Positions 34,026 to 41,585 of a DNA stretch of 64,000 bases are shown here, in pieces. The notes under the pieces are model-generated. The model did not search any database, was not told the origin of the DNA, and saw only the letters and a list, made by a program, of their open reading frames with translations. The position numbers and the translations under genes are program-made. The stretch is from Streptomyces endocoffeicus (GTDB lineage: Bacteria > Actinomycetota > Actinomycetes > Streptomycetales > Streptomycetaceae), in assembly GCF_016741935.1 (NCBI RefSeq), contig NZ_JAERRG010000026.1:1-64000 (forward strand), read 5' to 3'. How positions within the stretch are numbered: the first letter of the stretch is position 1; the number at the start of each line of letters is the position of its first letter.

Positions 34026-34901
34026 TCACCGCGCGGGGCGCTGTGCCAGGAAGTCCTCGACCACCTGGCGGAAGAGGTCCGGCTCGTCGACCCACGGATA
34101 GTGGCCCACCCCGGGCAGCGGCCGCGCTTGGCCGTTCGGGAAGGACTCGGCCACCAGCTCCCCGGCCCGCATCCCGGTCACCGCGTCCCGGTCGCCGGTG
34201 ATCGCCAGGACCGGGCACGGCACCTCGCGCAGCCGGGCCAGCACCGCGCGCCGCCCCGCCTCGTCGACGCCCTGCCAGAAGCCGGCCCGCGCCACCCGCC
34301 CCAGCTGCTCGCCCTCGCTCTCGGCGTGCGCCCGCTGGGGCTCCTCCCAGCGGCCGTACGCCATGGGGGCGGCCTGGAGCAGCAACCTGCGCATCTCGGG
34401 GAGGTCGGTGGTGTCGGGCAGGAGCTGCACCGCCGTGTACGCCTCCTCCCACCAGGGCTCGTCGGCGCGGGACTCGAAGATCTCCCGGGCGTCCTCGGGG
34501 AGTTCGCCCTGAAGGCGGGCGCCCGGACTGACCAGGGTCAGCCGGCTGAGCCGCTCGGGGTGGGCGGCCGCGTACGCCTGGGCGGTGGCGGCGGCCGCGT
34601 CATGGGCGAGCAGCGGGAAGCGGACGAGGTCCAGATGGCGGCGGAGCGCCTCGAGGTCCTCGGCGAGCCCGGGGAAGGCGTAGCCGATGGGGTCGAAGGC
34701 CGGCGGGGAGTCCCCGGTGCCGCGGCTGTCGGGGATGAGGAGGGTGTGGTGGGCGTTCAGCCCGCCGAGGTCGCCCAGATACGCGGCGTCCCGTCCCGGC
34801 CCGCCCGCCAGGCAGATCAGCGGTGGCCCCGCCGAGCCGTCCCGGGCCTCCAGGACGCGGTAGGCCAGCTCGGTTCCGTCGTACGAGGTGTAGTGCGGCA
34901 T
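34026..34901 (-). CDS. alpha/beta hydrolase, proline-iminopeptidase-like, with Asp at the nucleophile position
   Basis: 291 residues from ATG 34899-34901 (an ATG at 34926-34928 is an alternative). The fold is clear: ICLAGGPGRDAAYLGDL matches the HGGPG oxyanion motif, IPDSRGTGDSPPAFDP follows, then the nucleophile elbow, LAITGDRDAVTGMRAGE (acid) and LPGVGHYPWVDEPDLFRQ (catalytic His). The elbow reads LLAHDAAAATAQ, whereas aminopeptidase-type relatives have G-H-S-x-G. The codon is GAC, so Asp is certain in this sequence. Asp is the nucleophile in epoxide hydrolases and dehalogenases, or the enzyme may be altered or inactive. Confidence 0.85.
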   Translation of the reverse strand: MPHYTSYDGTELAYRVLEARDGSAGPPLICLAGGPGRDAAYLGDLGGLNAHHTLLIPDSRGTGDSPPAFDPIGYAFPGLAEDLEALRRHLDLVRFPLLAHDAAAATAQAYAAAHPERLSRLTLVSPGARLQGELPEDAREIFESRADEPWWEEAYTAVQLLPDTTDLPEMRRLLLQAAPMAYGRWEEPQRAHAESEGEQLGRVARAGFWQGVDEAGRRAVLARLREVPCPVLAITGDRDAVTGMRAGELVAESFPNGQARPLPGVGHYPWVDEPDLFRQVVEDFLAQRPAR

Positions 34902-34968
34902 GGGGTCAGCTTGCCCCAGCTTTGTCATCTTGACCGTGCTTGACCGGGTGTCCTCGCGCACCGGGTGT

Positions 34969-35050
34969 GGCGCCGGGCGGTATGTCCCGTGGCGCCGGGC
35001 GGTATGTCCCGTGGCGCCGGGCCGTAGGTTTCGTGGCGCCGGGCCGTGGG
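34969..35050 (+). repeat. 22-bp tandem repeat, about 3.5 copies
   Basis: Three head-to-tail copies of a 22-base unit beginning GGCGCCGGGCGGTATGTCCC occupy 34969-35034, and a partial fourth follows. The third copy has diverged. It lies in the 321-base divergent region between the hydrolase and the LysR gene. The bases from 35050 to 35150 are GC-rich with short GGTCCGG repeats. Confidence 0.8.
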
Positions 35051-35182
35051 GCGGCTCCGGTCCGGCCCAGTGGTCCGGCTCAGTGGTCCGGGTCCGGCCC
35101 GGCCCGGGGGCCCGGCTCCGTGGCGCGGTGGGCCGTGTGACGCAAAAGCGCCGGTAGGGGCGATCTTGTGGGGCCCCAAATC

Positions 35183-35192
35183 CCGCTTATGG
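35183..35192. promoter_or_regulatory. LysR-type operator half, CCGCTTATGG
   Basis: This 10-base word lies 31 bases before the LysR gene start. Its exact reverse complement occurs at 36137-36146 just before the cysteine dioxygenase gene. The CTTAT core fits LysR-type sites, suggesting autoregulation. Confidence 0.5.
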
Positions 35193-35222
35193 TTTCGGTC
35201 TCGGGCTCCGTATGATGCGAGT

Positions 35223-36128
35223 GTGTTCGATTCCCGGCACATCAAGACGTTCCATGAGGTGGTGCGCTCCGGCTCCTACTCCGGGGCCGCCCGTGCCCTC
35301 GGCTACACCCAGCCGGCCATCACCCAGCAGATGAAGGCGCTCGAACGGGCCGTGGGCAGTCCGCTGTTCATCCGGGTCGGCCGGGGGATGCGGCTCACCG
35401 AGGCGGGGGAGACCCTCGCCCGGCACGCCGACACCATCCTGACCAGCATCTCCACCGCACAGCAGCAGATGAGCGCCATCACCCGGCTGCGCTCGGGCCG
35501 AGTGCGGATCTGCGCCTTCCCCAGCGCCAACGCGACCCTCATCCCCGAGACCATGGCCCGGCTCGCCGCCGCCCATCCGGGGGTGCGGGTGGAGCTGCTG
35601 GAGGGCGAGCCGCCGGATTCGCTGGGGCGGGTGGTGCGCGGGGAGTGCGACATCACCCTCGCCTTCACCTATCCCGGGCTGCGCGAGGAGACCCCCGCCG
35701 AGCTGGTGGAGATCCCGCTGCTGGAGGACCAGCTGACCGTGCTGCTGCCGACCGGCCACCCGCTGGCCCGGCGGCGGGCGGTCAAGCTGGCCGAGCTGAG
35801 CGAGGAGCGCTGGATCGCCGGATGTCTGCGGTGCCGCGCCAACTTCCTGCACGAATGCGCCGAGCAGGGCTTCGCCCCGGACATCGCCTTCACCACCGAC
35901 GACAATCTGGTGGTGCAGAGCATGGTCGCGGCCGGGCTGGGCGTGGCGATGATGCCGGGCCTGGTGCTGTCGTTCCTGTGCCACCAGAAGGTCACCGGGC
36001 GCGCCCTGGACCCCGCCTCGCGCCGCCATGTCTCGGCGTACGTCCTCCGCGAGCACCTGGGGATACCGGCCACCGCGCGGGTGCTGGAGGAGCTGAAGAC
36101 GGTGGCCGGGAACCGGGTCGGATGCTGA
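35223..36128 (+). CDS. LysR-family regulator of a sulfur (cysteine dioxygenase/exporter) module
   Basis: 301 residues from GTG 35223. The DNA-binding domain is at residues 1-60 (HIKTFHEVVRSGSYSGAARA, then YTQPAITQQMKALERAVGS). The effector domain begins at GRVRICAFPSANATLIPETM, and a cysteine pair occurs in IAGCLRCRANFLHEC. The two genes downstream encode a cysteine dioxygenase-like enzyme and a YeiH-type exporter. In E. coli the LysR protein YeiE lies next to yeiH, a partial parallel. The shared 10-base motif ahead of this gene and of the dioxygenase gene is a plausible binding site. Confidence 0.88.
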   Translation: MFDSRHIKTFHEVVRSGSYSGAARALGYTQPAITQQMKALERAVGSPLFIRVGRGMRLTEAGETLARHADTILTSISTAQQQMSAITRLRSGRVRICAFPSANATLIPETMARLAAAHPGVRVELLEGEPPDSLGRVVRGECDITLAFTYPGLREETPAELVEIPLLEDQLTVLLPTGHPLARRRAVKLAELSEERWIAGCLRCRANFLHECAEQGFAPDIAFTTDDNLVVQSMVAAGLGVAMMPGLVLSFLCHQKVTGRALDPASRRHVSAYVLREHLGIPATARVLEELKTVAGNRVGC

Positions 36129-36136
36129 CCCCTTAC

Positions 36137-36146
36137 CCATAAGCGG
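36137..36146. promoter_or_regulatory. LysR-type operator half, CCATAAGCGG
   Basis: Exact reverse complement of the word at 35183-35192. It lies 66 bases before the cysteine dioxygenase start, in the right place for LysR-type activation. Confidence 0.5.
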
Positions 36147-36211
36147 AGCTTGGGGACGGCTCAACAACCTGTCGTTGGACGTGATGGTGCGAGCGGCAGG
36201 ACGCTGCCACC

Positions 36212-36865
36212 ATGACCACCCCGACCGCGTATCCGTCCTCCCGTCTTCTCACGGCACGCCTCGGCGCGTTCGTCGGCGACGTCCGCGAGGCCGTCGGCCG
36301 GGGCCTGGCACCCGATGTGACCGCCTATCCGGTGGGCGAGCGGCTCGCGCCCCACCTCGGCGCGGACGATCTGCTCACCCCCGGGCAGCGCGAGGGCCAC
36401 CCCGACCGCTACCGCCAGCACATCCTGCACGCCGAGCCCGACGGCAGCTTCTCGATCGTCGCGCTGGTGTGGCTGCCCGGCCAGCGCACGGCGATCCATG
36501 ACCATGTGTCCTGGTGCGTGACCGGCGTCCATGAGGGCGAGGAGCACGAGCGGCGCTACCGCCTCGTCCCGGACGGCCCTGGCTCGCGGCTGATCGCGGT
36601 GGAGGACGTGGTCAACCCGCGCGGCGCGGTGTGCGGATTCGCGCCGCCCGGAGATATCCACAGGGTGTGGAACGCCTGTGGGTCGAAGGCGATCTCGATC
36701 CATGTCTACGGGGCGGACATCGCCCGCCTGGGCAGCAGCGTCCGGCGGGTCTACGACCTCCCGACGGCGGATGACCACCTTCCGACCGCGGACGACCACC
36801 TTCCGGCCGCGGATGGCCACCTCCCGACGGCGGATGGCCATCTCCCGACGGCGGACGGCCAGTGA
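36212..36865 (+). CDS. cysteine dioxygenase-family protein with repeat tail
   Basis: 217 residues. Cupin iron ligands are visible: His-x-His in QRTAIHDHVSWCVTGVHEGE and the third His in APPGDIHRVWNACG. Family members oxidise cysteine to cysteine sulfinate using Fe(II) and O2. The enzyme body ends near residue 182; the last 35 residues are exactly five copies of a seven-residue unit (LPTADDH, LPTADGH and variants). The stop overlaps the GTG start of the exporter gene, so the two are coupled. Sulfinate breakdown releases sulfite, which fits an exporter partner. Confidence 0.88.
   Translation: MTTPTAYPSSRLLTARLGAFVGDVREAVGRGLAPDVTAYPVGERLAPHLGADDLLTPGQREGHPDRYRQHILHAEPDGSFSIVALVWLPGQRTAIHDHVSWCVTGVHEGEEHERRYRLVPDGPGSRLIAVEDVVNPRGAVCGFAPPGDIHRVWNACGSKAISIHVYGADIARLGSSVRRVYDLPTADDHLPTADDHLPAADGHLPTADGHLPTADGQ
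36758..36862 (+). repeat. in-frame 21-bp tandem repeat, five copies
   Basis: Five units of 21 bases encode the repeated heptapeptide at the C-terminus of the cysteine dioxygenase-like protein. The last unit ends immediately before the stop codon. Copies differ mainly at synonymous or Asp/Gly positions. Confidence 0.9.
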
Positions 36866-37932
36866 CGCTGACCGCCGCGCCCGGCCGGGCGCGGCAGGCT
36901 GCCGGATGGCGGCCGCCCGCCCCGGCGTACGGGCTCGGGCTGGCCGCGGCCGGGGTCGGGGCCGCCTGGGGCGTCCACCGGCTGCTCCCCGCCGTCCCCC
37001 TGCTGACCGCCGCCGTGGTGCTGGGCATCGTCGCCGCGCATCTGCCGGGGGCGCGCGGCCTGGTCCGGGGCGTCTGCCGGGCCGGGCTGTCGCTCGCCGG
37101 GAAGCGGCTGATGCGCCTGGGCATCGTGCTGCTCGGCCTCAAGCTCAGCCTGAACGATGTGCTGGGCCTCGGCTGGGCCACCGTGGCGATGGTCCTGGGC
37201 GTGGTCGCCGCCACCTTCTGCGGCACCTGGTGGCTCGGCCGCCGGATGGGGCTGAGCGGCGACCAGCCGCTGCTGATCGCGACCGGCTACTCGATCTGCG
37301 GGGCGTCCGCGATCGGCGCGGTGAGCGAGGTGTCGGACAGCGATGAGCGCGATGTGGCCACCTCCGTGGCGCTGGTGACGCTGTGCGGCACGCTCGCCAT
37401 CGCCGTCCTGCCGCTGCTCCAGCACCCCTTGGGGCTCGGCGACGAGGCGTTCGGCCGGTGGGTGGGGGCGAGCGTGCACGACGTGGGCCAGGTGGTGGCC
37501 ACCGCGCAGACCGCCGGGCCGTCGGCGCTGGGCGACGCGGTGCTGGTCAAGCTGGTGCGGGTGGCCCTGCTCGCCCCGCTGGTCGCGGTCCTCGCGACAT
37601 CCGTACGGGCGCGGGCGCGCGCCAAGCAGGCGGAGGGTGAGACGGCGGAGGGTGAGCAGGCGGAGCGGCGGCGGCCGCCGCTGGTGCCGCTCTTCGTCCT
37701 CGGCTTCCTCGCGATGACGGCCCTGCGCAGCACGGACGTCCTGTCCACCACCGTGCTGGACAGCGCCGCCACGGCCCAGGAACTCCTCCTCGCCGCCGCC
37801 CTCTTCGGCCTCGGCAGCGCCGTCCACCTGCCCTCCCTCACCCGCACCGGCGCCCGGGTCGCCGCGCTGGGGCTGTGCGCGTGGGTGGTGATCGCGGGCG
37901 CGTCGTACGGGGGCGTCCTGCTCACCACGTAG
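36862..37932 (+). CDS. YeiH-family putative sulfur-anion exporter
   Basis: 356-residue membrane protein with about ten hydrophobic segments. Family motifs are RLGIVLLGLKLSLNDVLGLG, ATGYSICGASAIGAVSEVSD and the later ASVHDVGQVVATAQTAG. YeiH-type proteins are annotated as putative sulfate exporters; transport of sulfite or related anions is plausible given the cysteine dioxygenase upstream. A charged linker with repeated AEGE units lies near residue 255. The start GTG 36862 overlaps the upstream stop. Confidence 0.9.
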   Translation: MTLTAAPGRARQAAGWRPPAPAYGLGLAAAGVGAAWGVHRLLPAVPLLTAAVVLGIVAAHLPGARGLVRGVCRAGLSLAGKRLMRLGIVLLGLKLSLNDVLGLGWATVAMVLGVVAATFCGTWWLGRRMGLSGDQPLLIATGYSICGASAIGAVSEVSDSDERDVATSVALVTLCGTLAIAVLPLLQHPLGLGDEAFGRWVGASVHDVGQVVATAQTAGPSALGDAVLVKLVRVALLAPLVAVLATSVRARARAKQAEGETAEGEQAERRRPPLVPLFVLGFLAMTALRSTDVLSTTVLDSAATAQELLLAAALFGLGSAVHLPSLTRTGARVAALGLCAWVVIAGASYGGVLLTT

Positions 37933-38007
37933 GGCTTCACGTCGCGGGGTTCCGCGTACGCCCAGGAGGCACGGGGCTCCGCCTCGCCCACGGGAGGTGG
38001 GGGCGCT

Positions 38008-38116
38008 TCCGACTGCGAAACGTTCGCCTACCGCACCATCGACCTGCCCGGCGAGGTGGCGCAGCAGCTCGTCGCCCTGCGCAAGCGCCTTGGGCTGCGA
38101 TTCGGCGGGGGTCGAC
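38008..38116 (+). pseudogene. relic of an ATP-grasp peptide maturase gene (tgmB-like)
   Basis: The reading frame from 38008 gives SDCETFAYRTIDLPGEVAQQ, continuing LVALRKRLGLRFG, which matches residues near 245-281 of the intact ATP-grasp protein encoded at 41586-42566. At the DNA level 38028-38116 and 42341-42428 differ by three substitutions and a small indel region over 89 bases. The fragment lacks both ends and its frame breaks after the last match. It marks the left edge of island 1 and shows that another ATP-grasp gene once lay here or that the locus recombined. Confidence 0.85.
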
Positions 38117-38161
38117 TTTCGCCGTTCCGCGGGGCATCGAGCCCCCGACAGCAGCCCGATC

Positions 38162-39505
38162 TCATCGGCCGACGCTCTCGATCAGGTGGTCGTCGAGGTC
38201 GGCGACGAAGCTCTCGGCGCGCCACGGGCGGAGTTCCCGCCTGGCCCTGCGAAGCCGGATCGAAGCTACGCGGCCCCCCGTGGTCACCGCGTCATCGATG
38301 CATTGGTGAAGGAGATCAGCCGCCGCGTGCGGCTCGTTGAGCTTGAGCCGAGCGAGAGCCTGGTCTGTTGCGACGATGGCGTGCTGCACGCGCTCACGCG
38401 GGGCGGTCAGCGCACGCGCGGACTGGGCGAACGTCTCGTGTGCGACCGCCGGATCACCGACGTAGAGCTCGCACAGTCCCTCGAATCCGCGCAGATGGGC
38501 AGGCGAGAAACTGCTGACGGAGGGATCGCCTTCCTGGTCGCCGTCCATGTCGTACCAGGCGAGAGACAAGGCAGCCCGCGCATGTTTCGCGGCACCGGCT
38601 CGGGCTGCCACCTCAGCCTGCAAAGCGTGCGCGCGAGCACGCACGATGACGCTGCCACCAGCCCGAGCGTCACGTACGGCCTCGTCAACGAGGAGCCGAG
38701 CGGCGTCGATACCGGGAGTCGAGTACAGAGTGACCAGGGAATGACTCATATGGACGACCGCACGCCGCCACGGATCGTCAAGGCGCCCGGCAACACCGGT
38801 AGCGGCAGCGTACAGAGCGCGCGAGGCGCCATCGTCGCGCGTCTCGAAGGCGAGGCGTCCCGCGAGGGTGTATGTCTGCGCTGCGATCGAGCGCAGTTCG
38901 TGCAGCAACCCGTCGGGAACGGGCCCGCTGAGGAGTCGGCGGCAGGATTCGACGACCGGCGCGAGCAAAAGCTGTAGGCGAACAAACGGCACGGTGCCGA
39001 CCTGTTGGTTCACGTCCGCTACGACTGCCCGGAGTCCGTCGACGAGCGCCTCGTCTGTGCGCGAAGGATCGGCCAAGGCATCCGCCATCAGGCGTTGAGT
39101 AGTCGGTCCGAGCAGGGCCAACAAGCCCGTTCCATCATCGGTGACGGTACGGACGCACAGCACGCGGAGTTCTCGGAGTTGGTCGCTCCCTGCCCCCAAG
39201 TAGGCCAGGGCGTCGAGAAGTTCGGCGAAGTCGCTGCCTGGACCGAGGATGTACTGCCCGCCAGGGGTACGCGCATATACGTAGGCAAGCAGCAGTTGGT
39301 AGCGGTCGCCCGGAAGGATGGCGGAACGAGGACTCTCCCACCGGGCGACGCATCGCTGCACACTGGCCGTATCGACTTCAAGGGGCCGGCCGAGTTGCTC
39401 GGCTGCTTGGGCGATCGCCCGCGCAGCGCCCGCAAGAGACCAACCGCGCGACAGCCGAAGTCGCTTGAGAGCAGCAGCGCCGAGCTGTCTGTCGCGCACG
39501 TTCAT
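38162..39505 (-). CDS. XRE-like transcription regulator with TPR-type sensor region
   Basis: 447 residues from ATG 39503-39505. A helix-turn-helix of the XRE kind is at about residues 8-70 (AALKRLRLSRGWSLAGAARA, then VQRCVARWESPRSAI). The remainder is an all-helical array reminiscent of tetratricopeptide repeats, with phrases such as SRALYAAATGVAGRLDDPW, LLVDEAVRDARAGGSVIVRA and AHETFAQSARALTAPRERV. Such proteins are common beside Streptomyces RiPP and signalling loci and may respond to a peptide or nucleotide signal. It reads away from the RiPP genes. A second TPR regulator sits at the other RiPP island. Confidence 0.75.
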   Translation of the reverse strand: MNVRDRQLGAAALKRLRLSRGWSLAGAARAIAQAAEQLGRPLEVDTASVQRCVARWESPRSAILPGDRYQLLLAYVYARTPGGQYILGPGSDFAELLDALAYLGAGSDQLRELRVLCVRTVTDDGTGLLALLGPTTQRLMADALADPSRTDEALVDGLRAVVADVNQQVGTVPFVRLQLLLAPVVESCRRLLSGPVPDGLLHELRSIAAQTYTLAGRLAFETRDDGASRALYAAATGVAGRLDDPWRRAVVHMSHSLVTLYSTPGIDAARLLVDEAVRDARAGGSVIVRARAHALQAEVAARAGAAKHARAALSLAWYDMDGDQEGDPSVSSFSPAHLRGFEGLCELYVGDPAVAHETFAQSARALTAPRERVQHAIVATDQALARLKLNEPHAAADLLHQCIDDAVTTGGRVASIRLRRARRELRPWRAESFVADLDDHLIESVGR

Positions 39506-39530
39506 GCGGCCATCATGGCGGGGAGGGTGG

Positions 39531-39989
39531 CTACACGGGCACGATCAGACGAGGTTTCCCCCGTTCCGTACCGTAGTTGAGCGTCTGCCATGTGCCGGAT
39601 GTCTCCGGCGCATCCTCCTTCGGGAAGCCGATCACCATATCGGAGCGGTCGACCATCCAACGATTCCGGGCGTGGTAAGCGGGGGTGCGTACTTCCTCCG
39701 CCCTCAGCTCGACAACTTCGGCGATGCGACTCCGGCACTGGCTGATCGCCTGCCGCGCCTCGGCAGGCTGCTGCGCCACGGTCCCCGGAACCACAATCGT
39801 GATCTTTGACTTTGCGTTCCCGGCGATCCACAGCAGAGTCAAGCTGTCGATGCCCTTTGCACCGCCGACGTGGAAGTGCGCCTGATCCTCCGCGAACGGT
39901 CCCAGGTAGGACGCGAAGAGCTGTGCGTACCAGCTCATTTCACGGTGTCCCGTTGAGCGCGTGCCGGTGATCGTCACAGCCAGAGGCAT
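39531..39989 (-). CDS. SLOG-domain (DprA/LOG-like Rossmann) protein
   Basis: 152 residues. The pattern VTITGTRSTGHREMSWY, FHVGGAKGIDSLTLLWIAG, and YHARNRWMVDRSDMVIGFP followed by SGTWQTLNYGTERGKPRLI matches SLOG-superfamily nucleotide-binding domains related to DprA and DUF2493 proteins. These bind nucleotides or nucleotide-derived ligands; some act as sensors in bacterial conflict systems. It is co-directional with the TPR regulator (25-base gap), so the two may form an operon. The true function is unknown. Confidence 0.75.
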   Translation of the reverse strand: MPLAVTITGTRSTGHREMSWYAQLFASYLGPFAEDQAHFHVGGAKGIDSLTLLWIAGNAKSKITIVVPGTVAQQPAEARQAISQCRSRIAEVVELRAEEVRTPAYHARNRWMVDRSDMVIGFPKEDAPETSGTWQTLNYGTERGKPRLIVPV

Positions 39990-40053
39990 TGATCAACTCC
40001 GTGTCATAGGTTGTCAGATCCCCTGCGGCGCCGTCCTGCGGTGGGATCAGAGC

Positions 40054-40326
40054 ATGGACGCGAACGCCCCGGCCATTCTGGCCGAGCAGCTCAAGGTGCG
40101 GGGACTCTCTGCCATAAGCCATGACGAAATAGTTGTTAATGTTATAAACCCGTTGAACCCTCATCTCGTCGAGGCGGTCGGCATCCGGGACGGGCGCTAC
40201 GTGACCAACTGGGGATATGAGCTCGGCGAGGCCGGTGACGAGGTGGGCACCGCACTGCGACGCGCCTTCCTGCTGGGCATCCCCACCAGTGCCCATACGA
40301 GCGACGACCTGAGTCCACGCAGATGA
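40054..40326 (+). CDS. hypothetical protein, likely co-transcribed with the RsbW-like ATPase
   Basis: 90 residues from ATG 40054. I do not recognise the family. It has a helix-strand opening APAILAEQLKVRGLSAISHD, a strand EIVVNVINPLNPHLVEAVGI, and a C-terminal amphipathic helix GDEVGTALRRAFLLGIPTSA. It starts only 64 bases from the divergent SLOG gene and ends nine bases before the ATPase gene. Base composition is visibly less GC-rich around 40120-40160 than in the flanking chromosome, consistent with an acquired region. Confidence 0.65.
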   Translation: MDANAPAILAEQLKVRGLSAISHDEIVVNVINPLNPHLVEAVGIRDGRYVTNWGYELGEAGDEVGTALRRAFLLGIPTSAHTSDDLSPRR

Positions 40327-40335
40327 GGGGGCGTC

Positions 40336-40755
40336 GTGCAGAAACCAAGTGAGAGGCAATTCACACGTCACCCGGCATCGGTGGCCAAGGCTCGAACCTT
40401 CGTAGCCGAGGCGCTGACCGTCTGGCGCTTGGACGGCCGCCTTGACGATGTCCGCGCGTGTGTCTCCGAACTGGTCACGAATGCCGTCGAGCACGGGACG
40501 TCCGCTGGCCCTGACTTCCTTGTGCGAGTCGCGCATGACGACGAACGAGTTCGCGTCGAGGTGCTCGACAGCGGCGACGGTACGCCCGCCATGAAGCAGA
40601 CAACCCCCGATGACGACGACGGGCGCGGCTTGTTCCTCGTCGACGCCATAGCGGACGAGTGGGGATTCGAGCCCCGCACCGGACCGGGCAAAGCCGTATG
40701 GATCGAGTTCAAGCTCAGCGTTACGCCGTCCGGCCCCGGGGCCATCCCTTGCTGA
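40336..40755 (+). CDS. RsbW-like ATP-binding protein (anti-sigma-factor kinase family)
   Basis: 139 residues from GTG 40336, with GAGGGGG ahead of it. It is a stand-alone HATPase_c domain: N box DDVRACVSELVTNAVEHG, G1 box VRVEVLDSGDGTPAMK and G2 box DDDGRGLFLVDAIADEWG. Streptomyces encode many such short proteins, only some of which control sigma factors. A counterpart with the same boxes lies beside the other RiPP locus in this window, suggesting a link with their regulation. Confidence 0.88.
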   Translation: MQKPSERQFTRHPASVAKARTFVAEALTVWRLDGRLDDVRACVSELVTNAVEHGTSAGPDFLVRVAHDDERVRVEVLDSGDGTPAMKQTTPDDDDGRGLFLVDAIADEWGFEPRTGPGKAVWIEFKLSVTPSGPGAIPC

Positions 40756-40910
40756 CCTCTGTCGGTGTCGCACCGTCCGCCGGACTGATCGTCTCACTCA
40801 TAACTGTGGCATGGATGGACGTCGTGCGGAATGACCAACCAACGCCCCAAGCGCTCGGCCGACGGTCTGCGGCAGGGGAGCGGGGAACACCCCACAGGAG
40901 AGAGAACCCC

Positions 40911-41168
40911 ATGCCCGATCCGCTCGTACAGACCGTGACCGTGACGGGTGATCGCGTACGGCCCGGCGACGTGATCGCCGTGGGCGGCATCCCACACGCC
41001 GTCGAGGACGTGCGCGAACTCGTCGGCAACCGCAAGCGGCTCCAGTTCGCCGACGGCAACGCCTACGTACTCGGCCGCTCCATCACCGTCGAGGTCACGC
41101 GCACCTACATCCCGGTGCACGGACGGCCGCACACGCCGCAGCGTCCCCGGTCCATGGCCGCCCGCTGA
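40911..41168 (+). CDS. small hypothetical protein upstream of the RiPP precursor
   Basis: 85 residues from ATG 40911, chosen because AGGAGAG is well placed. It is a predicted beta-rich protein: VQTVTVTGDRVRPGDVIAVG, then HAVEDVRELVGNRKRLQFAD and YVLGRSITVEVTRTYIPVHG. It looks like a small barrel similar to domains that bind nucleic acid or ligands, but I cannot assign it. It lies 112 bases before the precursor gene and in the same direction. Confidence 0.65.
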   Translation: MPDPLVQTVTVTGDRVRPGDVIAVGGIPHAVEDVRELVGNRKRLQFADGNAYVLGRSITVEVTRTYIPVHGRPHTPQRPRSMAAR

Positions 41169-41280
41169 CTCCGCGCCCGCGCGCCGGGCGCGCGGGCGCG
41201 GGTGGTGCGCCCTTGTCGGTCAACACCGACTTCCGCACCGTTCCTCGAAGAACCACACACCGAGAGAAGGAGAGCGCAGC

Positions 41281-41571
41281 ATGACGACGCCTAGCCACGT
41301 CGACGCCGATCCGCTCGACCTCGTCCTGCACTCGCCCGACGGCGAGTCGCGTGGGATGTTCCACCGGACCGGCGATCTCTTCCCGCTCAACCCGATTCGG
41401 CACATCCTCTCCAGCACCGACGAGCAGCCCACCGCGGCGCGTCCGTGGGGCCTGCGGTTCCTGACCGTCCCGAGGCCGACCGCCGGCGCGCACGAGGGCG
41501 GGTCGAAGGAGACGAGCGAGGGCTCGCCCGACGGCAGCGCCCCGCAGAACGAAGAGATGCAGAGCGACTGA
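41281..41571 (+). CDS. tgmA: graspetide-type RiPP precursor (locus 1)
   Basis: 96 residues, ATG 41281 with AGAAGGAGAG ahead. The leader-like part ends with RPWGLRF at residues 54-60, the motif expected to guide the ATP-grasp ligase in the three-gene ATP-grasp maturase family. The C-terminal segment after it (residues 61-96) is rich in Ser, Thr, Lys, Asp and Glu, the residues joined by ester or amide side-chain links in graspetides. A P-D-G tripeptide at 83-85 is a good candidate for aspartimide formation by the PIMT-like enzyme encoded downstream. The core borders and ring pattern are not known. Confidence 0.8.
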   Translation: MTTPSHVDADPLDLVLHSPDGESRGMFHRTGDLFPLNPIRHILSSTDEQPTAARPWGLRFLTVPRPTAGAHEGGSKETSEGSPDGSAPQNEEMQSD

Positions 41572-41585
41572 GAAAGGGGATCAGC

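Noticed and set aside
37997..38977. A 326-codon plus-strand frame over the island 1 left edge
   Set aside because: It reads through the ATP-grasp relic in the wrong frame and then antisense to the TPR regulator.
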